Shown here piece by piece: positions 1 to 7,990 of a stretch of 59,229 nt of DNA. The notes beneath the pieces are model-generated. The model was not told where the DNA came from. It worked only from the letters and a program-made list of their open reading frames with translations, and did not search any database. The DNA is from a virus. Both the position numbers and the translations under genes were made by a program. Where the stretch lies: IMG/VR virus record IMGVR_UViG_3300045303_000229, positions 1 through 59,229 of that record; one strand, 5' to 3'. Each line of letters begins with the position of its first letter. The first letter of the stretch is position 1.

Positions 1-16
1 CTGTGCCGCCGCCGTC

Positions 17-102
17 GGGGGCATTCCTGCTGCCATCTGCAGACCGCCCATGATCATGGGGGCATTCCTGCTGCCATCTGCAGACCGCCCATGATCATGG
101 GG
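17..102. repeat. 41-bp tandem direct repeat at left edge
   Basis: A 41-base unit beginning GCATTCCTGCTGCC occurs at 21-61 and again at 62-102, with the same four-G run before each copy. The period is not a multiple of three, so the second copy breaks the gene lying across it. It sits at the very end of the sequence, inside the coding region of an internal virion protein, and looks more like a contig-end assembly artefact than a natural repeat. Confidence 0.9.
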
Positions 103-686
103 CCGTATTTCTGTAGGTCCGAAGGCGCCGGCTGCCCGGCGTTCGCCGCGCTGTAGCCCTGCAGGGCGCCAGACCGCCCACCAAGCACGCCCTGCAGATC
201 CTGCCCCCGCAGCCCCTGCAGCAGCCCGCCGTACGCCTGCTGCGCCTGGTTGCGCTCCTGCAGCCCTGCGATGGCCTGCTGGCCAGCGAGCCCGGCTCCG
301 AGCCGGCCCGACTGGATCATCGCCTGCCGTGCCGCCATCGCCGAGTTTCCCGGGCGTGCGCTCGCGGCCATCGACTGGAGCTGACCCTGTTGCTGAAGCA
401 GGCCCTGGCGCAGCTGCTCCGCGCTGACTGAGTTCTGGCCGTTCGCCGTCGCCTGAAGCGCATCGAGCGCGCCGGTCCCGCGTGCGCCGAGCGCCTGGTA
501 GCCCTTGGTCGCCTGTCCAGCAAACCGGCCAGATGCCGCCGCCTGTGCCATAAGCTTGCGCTTGCGGTCAGCTTCGAGGGCCGCGTCCGGAGATGTGGCG
601 AAATTGTCGAGCACGCCCAAGGCTCCGCCAGTCACCACGTTGAGCGCATCCGTGGCGGACCATGATGTCGGATCCCATAGTGACAT
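54..686 (-). CDS. internal virion (ejection-type) protein, C-terminus displaced by repeat
   Basis: A 210-residue Gly/Ala/Gln-rich protein without recognised domains. The N-terminus (MSLWDPTSW...GGALGVLDNF) is followed by alpha-helical, Gln-rich sequence, the composition of small internal or ejection proteins of podoviruses. It lies after the nozzle gene in transcription order and immediately before two large internal virion proteins once the window is joined end to end. The apparent stop at 54 exists only because of the 41-bp duplication. Without it the frame stays open to base 1 and, with the shared 5-base end collapsed, continues at the right edge and stops at 59174, adding a Pro/Met/Gly-rich tail. 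The function is inferred from position and composition. Confidence 0.6.
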   Translation of the reverse strand: MSLWDPTSWSATDALNVVTGGALGVLDNFATSPDAALEADRKRKLMAQAAASGRFAGQATKGYQALGARGTGALDALQATANGQNSVSAEQLRQGLLQQQGQLQSMAASARPGNSAMAARQAMIQSGRLGAGLAGQQAIAGLQERNQAQQAYGGLLQGLRGQDLQGVLGGRSGALQGYSAANAGQPAPSDLQKYGPMIMGGLQMAAGMPP

Positions 687-752
687 TAGTTCACGCTTTC
701 AGCAGGTTGGCTTGTAGCTTTATGTAGCATGGCGTACACAGTGAACGCGACT

Positions 753-758
753 TAGAAT
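753..758 (+). promoter_or_regulatory. -10 box TAGAAT 6 nt before lipoprotein ATG
   Basis: TAGAAT lies exactly six bases upstream of the ATG at 765. This spacing recurs at other phage promoters in the window and would give a leaderless transcript. There is no good -35 at 17 bp (TGGCGT), and no Shine-Dalgarno sequence precedes the ATG. Confidence 0.35.
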
Positions 759-764
759 GGTCGC

Positions 765-965
765 ATGGCGAAAATCCTTGCGGTCCTGGTCCTGGCCCTC
801 GCGGCGTGCGGAGTCGACCAGCCGTTGCCCTCGTGCGCGTCCATCGGTTGCCCCATTGCCCCGTCGGGGATCGATGTACGCTGGGAGCCATGCACCGACA
901 CGGTCTGTTGGTGCCGCGATGCGAGCGCGGGCGGCGAGCCTGTAGAGTGCGAGCTCGATCACTAG
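765..965 (+). CDS. small Cys-rich lipoprotein (moron-like)
   Basis: Encodes 66 residues: a Lys-containing N-terminus, a hydrophobic stretch and a lipobox LAAC, predicting a lipid-anchored mature peptide of about 50 residues with further cysteines. It is the only plus-strand gene inside the late minus-strand block and is convergent with the nozzle gene; the two stop codons share one CTAG at 962-965. Opposite orientation plus a possible private promoter resemble a moron. Phage lipoproteins of this size often act in superinfection exclusion, but that role is inferred here. Confidence 0.6.
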   Translation: MAKILAVLVLALAACGVDQPLPSCASIGCPIAPSGIDVRWEPCTDTVCWCRDASAGGEPVECELDH

Positions 966-3900
966 GTCTTCTGCCCCGGGGGCAGCCTCCGGTAGAGCCC
1001 CGGCTTGACCCCGACCTCGAGCCCGATGCCGGTCAGCTTCGCGCATTCTCCGGTCGGGGATCCGTAGGCACCCCCGGCGAACGAGCCGACAGAGCCCCTG
1101 CCGAGGTACGCAGCGAATGAGGTGATCCGCGCCTCGATATTGTCAGCCATACCGGCAGCGGTCGTCCCGCCATTCGCTCCTATGTACAGCGCAGAGATAT
1201 CTAGCTTTGCACCAACACCCCCAGTGATGCTCACACGCGTTGGATCCGAGTTACTGATCGACCCGAATCCGATAGTGCTACCCATCGGACTCAGCGCTAC
1301 ACCTCCTCCGGATATCGACCTGACCGCAACACGCGCCTTACCAACGCTGCGATCCATCACCGCCATTATGACCACCCAATCGTTGTTGAGCATGGCATCG
1401 GCAGGGGTTTCTGTGACGATGAAACCAGGTGATGGCCCTGCGTTAAAATTTACCGCGCCATTCGTCTGAATAAGGATCGAATATCCTGTACCACCCACGA
1501 AATTGGACTTGGATAACGGGTAGGTAGTGTCAATTAATGGCCTTCCGGTACGTGCCACCATGGCAACACACAGGTCCCCGGCTGCGACGTCGAGAAAAGT
1601 TCCGTTAGGCGCGAAGAATCCGGTACTCTGTACGAAAATCTCGACCGCCTTGTCTCCTAGCGGACCCGCCACCTGGTAAGCAGGAGACCCTCCGCCTGGG
1701 TTCTGCGCCAAGTTGGTACCGCCGAACGATGCCGACATCGCAGCGGACGCATCCTCGCACAGGTAGCCAGCGGTCCACGTTCCGCCGCCGACCGCTGCGT
1801 TCATCGCGACCGCAGTGGACGGGAACACGGATCCTGGCATCGTCGCCGCGTTAATGATCTTGCTCGGCGTGGGATCGGCCGAGGTCAGTGTAGCAAGTGT
1901 AGTTGCTGCCACGATTGCGGTCTCGAGTTGGGCCACAGTCGGGCTCGACCCGGTACGGCACACGACGCGCACTCCAATGTTGTTCACGTCTTCGCGCCAC
2001 CGCTGGAGGCAGCGATCCCATGCGAAGTGGTCGCGCACGTCGATCGCGAACGGAGTTCCGTCGTCGAACCCTACGCTCATGGTGATGGCGTTGCCCATCA
2101 CCCCGGGTAACGCAGCCGTCCACGTCGCCGTCCAGACCGTGCCGGACGTAGCGACCTGCGGGGAGAGCGCCGTGGTTGCGAGGGTGGCGCGTACGGCATC
2201 CGTGACAGCGGTCATGCGGACCTTGATCGCCTCGCACTGCCCGTTGCCTGACGACGGCGAGTGACGAACCTGGAGCGCGCTTCCGACCACCGTCGGAGTC
2301 GGCGCCCACGCAACGTCATCGTAGTAGACCGGGTTTCCGGACACGTCGTACTGGTAATCCCGTGCGACCCGAAGGCGCATGAGCCATCCGGTCGACCGCA
2401 ACTCCCCAAGGATCTCGAACAAGCGAACTCGGACTCCTCCCTGAAGGTCAGCGGTCTTGATCCATGTGGTCTCGAGATCGAACCCGTAGTTCACACCGCT
2501 CGCGTAGGTGGCCTGCTCGATCTTCGGGCCGGTAGTAGTCAAGTAGACGTACGACCCGTTCCAGATCGTGGCGTGCACCCCGTCGGAGATCGTCGCCTCG
2601 GACCACTGGCCGATCGGTTGCTCCTCGGACACGTTCCAGTAGTCCCACATGATCAAGCGCGCGTTCGTGAGGATCCGAACGTGGTGCTGGGTCTCGACGA
2701 CGTGAGCCGCGAGCACTGTGTCACCGTCGAACGACGACACCGCACGGCCGATGTACTTGATGCCCGCGCCGCGATCTAGCAGGTACCAGCCCTTGCGCGA
2801 CTTGAACACGATCCCCATCGGTGTGCTGACGACCGACTCCATCGAGACGGCGCCGACGTCCTGCGCCAGCCAGTTCGCGGGCCCGTAGTTGCTGCCACCT
2901 CCGCCATTGTCGAAGCCCTGGCCCTCGAGCCCGTAGATGGACGTCTCGCGGAACACGACGAGCATCTGACCGAGGAAAGCGAGCGCCGTGATGTCGCCGC
3001 CCGGCGGTGGGATCGGAATCACGAGCGCGTCATTGAATCCTGCGATCTCACCGTCCTCGCGAAGCAGCGAGTACCACACGCTATCCGGTTGCCCGTTCAC
3101 GCCAGCCAAAAACAGCCGTGTGTCCGTCGCGATGATGATCGACGCGCCGGGCGGACAGAGCACACTGAGTACGGCGCCATTTTCCGGGTTCGTCTCGCGA
3201 ACTCCTAAGGTCGCATCGGCCGCCTCGTCGGTCCACGTACGAAACGTATTCGTCTGTTCATTGAACAGATACTGGTTAGGAGCCGTCGTCGCGTTCGGGT
3301 CCACAGAGGACGCCAAGTAGAACGGGGTGGATGCGTCAGAGTTAACTGCGGTCCTCCACACTTCGATCGCTATGGCTCCGGCGGTCATCGTCTTGTGCGT
3401 CAGGTTGTAGGTGATGATCGACCCCATTACGAACCGAGCCGGCCCAGCCGTCATCGTCGCGGTTCCGATCGTCGCCGTCGTGGAGCGCTCGACCTCGCCG
3501 CGTGCATTCTGCCATCGGTACGTCAGCTTGTACCCGTAGGTTCCGGTCGCGACGTTTCCGGCGCCCGACTTGAGCATGTCGAAGCTCCACGGGTAGAAAT
3601 GGAACCCGGACTCGACGATGCGGACGCCGTCGTACTCAAGGATCTCACCGCTCGCGATATAGAGCGACTTTCCGAGCTCGGCAGCGCGTCGACCCGAGCC
3701 GGAGTCGAACGTGAACGTGACATCGCGGGGAGATCGAGCGGCGAACCCCGTACTGGCAGAACCAGTGGTCCCGGCCCCAAGATCGATGCGACGCCGCTCC
3801 GTAGCCGTCCACGAGTAGATCGTCGATCCCAAGGTCAGCGCCACCCCGGGAAGTAGACCGGTAGACGAGCGCAGCCCACCGCCCGAGTTGTAGACAGCCT

Positions 3901-5170
3901 TCGCGACGAGGAACTGGTCATCCCGGTACAGCAGGTACGCGTTCTGCGCCTGCTTCACGTTGTTCAGGGCGACGTCCATCTGAGTCGTCGAATCCGAGCC
4001 AAATGTCATCCAGAGATAGACCTGTCCGTTGTAGTCGAAGGCTCGTGACCCTGGACCTACAAAACTCAGAAACGGCGCTTCGGTTCCGATCGCTCCACTG
4101 CTCGCCACGAAGTTGAACTTTGTGAACCAGCCGCTTGAGAAGAACCCACTCGTTTCCTGCGCCGACCAGAACGCGTAGCAACGGAACGTGCCGCCGGTCT
4201 GCACCGACCGATAACAGGCCGCGATCTGGTTCACCGGAGTTCCAGCGGCTGTGCCGACCGCTTGATTGATCGTGACGTCGGCGAGCGTGCTCGTCGTCAA
4301 GAAATCGCCCTGGATATTGGTCCCGTTTCCCCGGATGACCTGTGTGCTGACACCGCCACCCGGCAGGCTGGCTACAGCGAGCGGTCCATCCGCGGTGCGC
4401 GCCTTGGTTGCCGTCGTGATACTGAGCCCAGCGGTGACCGTCCACACGCGATAACTCGTCGTGGGTGTCAGGCGGCACGCTCCAACGGCCGAATCCTGAG
4501 TGTCGATCCTGACGACATCATAGTACAGGTTGGCCGTCACCGAGACGCCGGTTCCACCCCCGGCGATTCCGGTTGCTGGAGAGGCCGGGTCGATCGCCTT
4601 TACCGCCAGTGTCGATGCCCCGGTATCGATGTAGAACAGCAGCAGTTTGGTGGCCAGCGCCACAACGCGCGGTCGCGCCGATGCAGCACCTGAGATCGAG
4701 GTAGGAGTGACCAAGGTCGACCCGGTAGCCTTATCGAAGGCTGCCACAAATGACACGGTTCCCTCGGACCACACGCGGACGATCGTACCGTTCAGTTCTG
4801 CTTGATCCCCGTCAATCTGGTCGCCGGTCGTGTTCACCACCGGCGTCTCGGTGACCTGACATGCGAGATTCGTCCCGCGCAACGCCCACCCCTGTTGCTG
4901 GGCATTCCAGCTGTACAGGGAGTCCTTCGTCGTGACGAGTAACTCGTTCTCGACGGTGTCAAGGCGTCGGCAGTTCGCCAGAGTGCCGCCGCCAATAATT
5001 GTGTTCGGCATGGCGACCATCGGGCGTCGCACCTGAACGCCCAATGGCTCGTCGTACCAGACGTCGCGAGCGATATCCATCGAGCCCGTGCTCGCCCGGG
5101 CGTCGTCCTTGCTATCGAGCCCAACGCCAAGCGTGAGTTGAACGGGGCGCCACTCGAGTCCGCGAGCCAT
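962..5170 (-). CDS. tail nozzle protein (gp12/tubular protein B-like) with nested LamG-like domain
   Basis: A 1402-residue protein. The first ~950 residues are beta-rich with propeller-type repeats, as in the nozzle protein closing podovirus tails. Near residue 1010 comes a QCEAIKVRM-type strand, and at the extreme C-terminus a CAKLTGIGLEVGVKPG stretch. In nozzle proteins I know, equivalents of these two strands are close neighbours. Here ~330 residues separate them, including a segment (YLCEDAS...) resembling a concanavalin/LamG-like sandwich, so a carbohydrate-binding-type module seems inserted. The ATG overlaps the previous stop (TGATG), implying translational coupling. The gene follows the adaptor and a small virion gene, the usual podovirus order. 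Nozzle assignment rests on family resemblance and position. Confidence 0.75.
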   Translation of the reverse strand: MARGLEWRPVQLTLGVGLDSKDDARASTGSMDIARDVWYDEPLGVQVRRPMVAMPNTIIGGGTLANCRRLDTVENELLVTTKDSLYSWNAQQQGWALRGTNLACQVTETPVVNTTGDQIDGDQAELNGTIVRVWSEGTVSFVAAFDKATGSTLVTPTSISGAASARPRVVALATKLLLFYIDTGASTLAVKAIDPASPATGIAGGGTGVSVTANLYYDVVRIDTQDSAVGACRLTPTTSYRVWTVTAGLSITTATKARTADGPLAVASLPGGGVSTQVIRGNGTNIQGDFLTTSTLADVTINQAVGTAAGTPVNQIAACYRSVQTGGTFRCYAFWSAQETSGFFSSGWFTKFNFVASSGAIGTEAPFLSFVGPGSRAFDYNGQVYLWMTFGSDSTTQMDVALNNVKQAQNAYLLYRDDQFLVAKAVYNSGGGLRSSTGLLPGVALTLGSTIYSWTATERRRIDLGAGTTGSASTGFAARSPRDVTFTFDSGSGRRAAELGKSLYIASGEILEYDGVRIVESGFHFYPWSFDMLKSGAGNVATGTYGYKLTYRWQNARGEVERSTTATIGTATMTAGPARFVMGSIITYNLTHKTMTAGAIAIEVWRTAVNSDASTPFYLASSVDPNATTAPNQYLFNEQTNTFRTWTDEAADATLGVRETNPENGAVLSVLCPPGASIIIATDTRLFLAGVNGQPDSVWYSLLREDGEIAGFNDALVIPIPPPGGDITALAFLGQMLVVFRETSIYGLEGQGFDNGGGGSNYGPANWLAQDVGAVSMESVVSTPMGIVFKSRKGWYLLDRGAGIKYIGRAVSSFDGDTVLAAHVVETQHHVRILTNARLIMWDYWNVSEEQPIGQWSEATISDGVHATIWNGSYVYLTTTGPKIEQATYASGVNYGFDLETTWIKTADLQGGVRVRLFEILGELRSTGWLMRLRVARDYQYDVSGNPVYYDDVAWAPTPTVVGSALQVRHSPSSGNGQCEAIKVRMTAVTDAVRATLATTALSPQVATSGTVWTATWTAALPGVMGNAITMSVGFDDGTPFAIDVRDHFAWDRCLQRWREDVNNIGVRVVCRTGSSPTVAQLETAIVAATTLATLTSADPTPSKIINAATMPGSVFPSTAVAMNAAVGGGTWTAGYLCEDASAAMSASFGGTNLAQNPGGGSPAYQVAGPLGDKAVEIFVQSTGFFAPNGTFLDVAAGDLCVAMVARTGRPLIDTTYPLSKSNFVGGTGYSILIQTNGAVNFNAGPSPGFIVTETPADAMLNNDWVVIMAVMDRSVGKARVAVRSISGGGVALSPMGSTIGFGSISNSDPTRVSITGGVGAKLDISALYIGANGGTTAAGMADNIEARITSFAAYLGRGSVGSFAGGAYGSPTGECAKLTGIGLEVGVKPGLYRRLPPGQKT

Positions 5171-5535
5171 CAGAATACCACGAGGTCAACGGTGATGGTA
5201 GTTCCGAAATTGTTGGCGAACAGGACGACGAATTGCGACGAGTCGATCCCCTTGCCGCCGATTGAGCCCCGCGCCTCAGAGATGAGGCCGACGAGAACTC
5301 CTACGCCGTCCGGAGTACGTGGAGCAGAAGGTAGCGCGCAGGCCACTGGACGTCCTAGGTTGTGCGGGATCCACACGACAGTAGCAGGAGGTAGAGCGAT
5401 ATCTCGGATGACGACCGGAGCGAACTGCGCGATCTCAGCGATACGCCGTTCATGGTTCTGCCTGACGATCTCGGCAGCCTCAAAGTCAGAGATCCGTCGC
5501 GTGACTGGCGGGGTGCGCCTCAATGGTTCCACCAT
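5170..5535 (-). CDS. small beta-rich virion protein between adaptor and nozzle
   Basis: 121 residues from the ATG at 5535 (MVEPLRRTPPVTRR); an upstream in-frame start at 5595 would add a very Arg-rich stretch lying entirely over the adaptor gene, and is less likely. The N-terminal half is helical and Arg/Glu-rich. The C-terminal half reads like a beta domain (VVWIPHNLGRPV, SSQFVVLFANNFG), typical of small fibre or decoration proteins. It overlaps the adaptor gene by 16 bp and the nozzle start by one base. Structural role inferred from position; no named family recognised. Confidence 0.65.
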   Translation of the reverse strand: MVEPLRRTPPVTRRISDFEAAEIVRQNHERRIAEIAQFAPVVIRDIALPPATVVWIPHNLGRPVACALPSAPRTPDGVGVLVGLISEARGSIGGKGIDSSQFVVLFANNFGTTITVDLVVF

Positions 5536-6251
5536 CCGCCGTCGATGCCGGTCCAATCGACGTCGCCACCGAACCCGCCGTTTTCGCCTCCCCATCCGCC
5601 ACCGTTCCCGCCGCCGCGCATCACGATCCGGCGACGGGGATTGACCAGAGCTCGCATCTGGACATCGTCGGCGAAGCGCAGAGACGCAGCTTCACGCTCC
5701 TGCACCGCCGAGGTCGTGTCGCTCTCAGTCTTGGGTAGCGCCTTGGCAGCGACGCCCCAGATCAGAAACGCCTCGCCATCTCCGGTGACGACGTCGACGG
5801 TCGCGGTATCCGCGTATGCCGAGATGTCTGGTGACTGCGCAACGTAGACGTGCTGATAGGTCCCCGTCGTCGGTCGCGGGAAGAAAACGATCGTCTGGCC
5901 GACGAGCGAGTAGGCGACCGCATCGGCCGTCTGACCCGACCAAGCGTTGCGTTCCTGGACCATCATCTCGCCCAGTTGGACTTTCCTGCCGAGCGAGTCC
6001 ATCACGCGATCGATCCCGATAGTCTCGTCGTGGTCGCTCGGTAACGCGTACGACGTCGCGCCGGTCGCGATAATCGTCGCCGTCGTCTCGAAGTAACGCA
6101 TGCCAGACTTCACGACGATCCCGTAGAGCTGAGCGTACTGCTCGCTGATGAGCGCCTTCCACTCGGGCGTGGAGAGTACGCTGTTGCCCTCCATGTCCGA
6201 GCGCCGTTGGCACCGAAGCACGATGTCACCCATCAGGAGCAGACGCGGCAT
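5520..6251 (-). CDS. head-tail adaptor protein (T7 gp11 / SU10 adaptor-like)
   Basis: 243 residues from the ATG at 6251, one base after the preceding stop. The N-terminal half matches the adaptor pattern: a helix with charged repeats (GDIVLRCQRRSDMEGN), an ISEQYAQLYGIVV helix, then the strand pair around YALPSD. It would form the ring between the portal and the nozzle. The last ~30 residues are Gly/Trp/Asn-rich and low in complexity. It is followed by a small virion gene and the nozzle, the standard podovirus order. Confidence 0.75.
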   Translation of the reverse strand: MPRLLLMGDIVLRCQRRSDMEGNSVLSTPEWKALISEQYAQLYGIVVKSGMRYFETTATIIATGATSYALPSDHDETIGIDRVMDSLGRKVQLGEMMVQERNAWSGQTADAVAYSLVGQTIVFFPRPTTGTYQHVYVAQSPDISAYADTATVDVVTGDGEAFLIWGVAAKALPKTESDTTSAVQEREAASLRFADDVQMRALVNPRRRIVMRGGGNGGGWGGENGGFGGDVDWTGIDGGWWNH

Positions 6252-6252
6252 A

Positions 6253-6624
6253 TCAGGCGTTCGCTCGCTTGAATCCGACGGTGACACTCAACTGCTGCGC
6301 CGCCGCGAGATCGACAAGAGCCTCGGCAGCACTCGTCATGTTGAGCGTGAGCGTCCGCGTGGTCGCGTTGTATGCGCCGGGGACCAACGTGTAGCCCTTG
6401 ACCGCCGATGCCGTGGTGGCTTCGTAGCAGTAGCCCATGATACCCATATACGTCCCCATGTTCTCGTCCCAGACCAAGTTGACGATGCCCACGCCGGTAC
6501 GCGTGCATGTCACCCCGCGGCCGAACACCTCGACCACCGGAGCGGCGCCCGCCCCGGTGAACTTGACGTAGGTCGCATTGATCTCGGGCTCTGAGTATTT
6601 TACTCGCCATGAATCTTGAGACAT
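6253..6624 (-). CDS. small virion protein downstream of capsid
   Basis: 123 residues of mainly beta character (VVEVFGRGVTCTRTG, GIVNLVWDENMG, LTLNMTSA). It has the strongest Shine-Dalgarno in the late block, AAAGGAGGT about 6 bases before the ATG, which suggests high expression as expected for a capsid-associated protein. It lies between the major capsid gene and the adaptor, where decoration or head-completion proteins are usually found. I do not recognise the family. Confidence 0.7.
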   Translation of the reverse strand: MSQDSWRVKYSEPEINATYVKFTGAGAAPVVEVFGRGVTCTRTGVGIVNLVWDENMGTYMGIMGYCYEATTASAVKGYTLVPGAYNATTRTLTLNMTSAAEALVDLAAAQQLSVTVGFKRANA

Positions 6625-6636
6625 CGCAACCTCCTT

Positions 6637-7875
6637 TCAGATCTGGAACACGCCGTGGTCGCGGGTGTTGTTCTGGATGTAGTTCTTGATCGAGCGCGTG
6701 CGCGTCTCGACGCTGTCAGCGGTGGTCGACCGGAGGTTGTAGTTCCCATCATCGTTGATGATGTGGACGAAGTCCGAGTTGCCACCCGGTCCCAAGCACC
6801 GGAGGTAGTGGCTCGCCGGGTTGTAGAGTCGACCACGGTTCGTCGGGCAGTCCGGGTCGGAGTGCAGGCGGATGGGGCCAGCTGGAGTCGAGATGATTGC
6901 GCGTTCGAACCCATAGGTCATTTCGCCGCCGGCCTGCGAGTACTCAACCTTTGCGTTACCGCGCCGGACCACTGCCCAGAAGTTGATCGGATTCAAGATC
7001 CCGTCGGTCGCCTTGCCGCCGGCCGCGTTGATCGCGATGCCCAGCTGCCCGAAGTTCTCCTCGATGGTCTGGTTGAGACTGATAGCCGAGGTCAGTCGAG
7101 ATCCGGCCAGGAGCTCGACGTACGTCGAACGATCGACTCCGCGGAACGAGTCGCCACCGACTGGCGCAGTAAGCGGGGTGCTCGCTTCCATGCCCTCCAT
7201 GCAGGTGCCGACGTCCGAGAAGTTGAAGAGGAAGTCGTTGTCCGCGAACGAAGTGATCGCCGCAGCCGACGTCAGCGTCACGGTGCCCGCAGAGAGACTC
7301 ACCGCGGCGACGGTCGTGGTCCCGGTCCGGGGCGAGGAGCCATCGGCGTTCGGCGATGCGCCGACCACCATATCGATCTTGAAGTTTCGCGCGTCGTCGG
7401 GGACCACCATCGTGATGACGTTGGTCGAGGCCGATGCGCGCTGTCCGCGGATGCCGGACGTCAGGCGGAACAGGTCGAACGCCTCGCGGTCGATGTGCTC
7501 GGTCGTGACACCATCGGTCTCGAGTGTGACCAGGTCCATGAACGCGCCATCGTCGAGCGAGGCGAGCAGAGACACGCCGTCGATGATGATGTCGCCGTAC
7601 TTGACGAATCGGGTCGCGGCGAACTGCTTGCCCTTCGTGGGACCAGCAGCAGCCTGTGCAGCGACGAGCGTTCCGCCGACACCCTGCGAGTTGCCGAACT
7701 TGATGCTGTAGTTGAAGGTGAGGCCCTTGAAGCTTCCGGTATGGCCGGATGCCTTGCTGGACTTCGGCATGCCGTCGAGCGTCGGATGCGAGCGCATCGC
7801 GACGTCGCCGATCTGGCCGGCGTAGTAGATTCTGAAGATGTAGGCGGTTGCGGTGAGAGATGATGCGGTAGCCAT
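6637..7875 (-). CDS. major capsid protein
   Basis: 412 residues without signal peptide or membrane segments, rich in mixed alpha/beta sequence. It follows directly on an acidic coiled-coil scaffold gene and precedes the small virion gene and adaptor. Features consistent with an HK97-fold capsid include a long N-terminal arm (Met1 to about 60), an IIIDGVSLLASLDDGAFMDL strand-helix region and a C-terminal GGEMTYGFERAIISTP-like stretch. The assignment rests on length, order and composition rather than a diagnostic motif. The start at 7875 is preceded by a weak GAAGGG ribosome site and a hairpin. Confidence 0.75.
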   Translation of the reverse strand: MATASSLTATAYIFRIYYAGQIGDVAMRSHPTLDGMPKSSKASGHTGSFKGLTFNYSIKFGNSQGVGGTLVAAQAAAGPTKGKQFAATRFVKYGDIIIDGVSLLASLDDGAFMDLVTLETDGVTTEHIDREAFDLFRLTSGIRGQRASASTNVITMVVPDDARNFKIDMVVGASPNADGSSPRTGTTTVAAVSLSAGTVTLTSAAAITSFADNDFLFNFSDVGTCMEGMEASTPLTAPVGGDSFRGVDRSTYVELLAGSRLTSAISLNQTIEENFGQLGIAINAAGGKATDGILNPINFWAVVRRGNAKVEYSQAGGEMTYGFERAIISTPAGPIRLHSDPDCPTNRGRLYNPASHYLRCLGPGGNSDFVHIINDDGNYNLRSTTADSVETRTRSIKNYIQNNTRDHGVFQI

Positions 7876-7886
7876 GACAAGCCCTT

Positions 7887-7904
7887 CACCGTCGGATGAC
7901 GGTG
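7887..7904 (-). other. hairpin in capsid gene leader
   Basis: A perfect 7-bp stem (CACCGTC/GACGGTG) with a GGAT loop, 11 bases upstream of the capsid ATG, just 5' of the putative ribosome site. It could affect translation or mRNA processing. It lacks a U-tract on the minus strand and is unlikely to be a terminator. Confidence 0.5.
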
Positions 7905-7990
7905 TTTACGATCTGGTTTGGTGGCCGTCGGTCTTGTCGGCCTGTGGCAATCCCGCCGTCGGGCTTATCGGCGGTTCTGTAGCTCGTGGG

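Noticed and set aside
6616-7863. 415-codon plus-strand frame opposite the capsid gene
   Set aside because: It is the complement of a well-supported gene with a strong scaffold-capsid-adaptor context; its composition (Arg/Asp/Val-rich) is that of an antisense shadow in GC-rich DNA.
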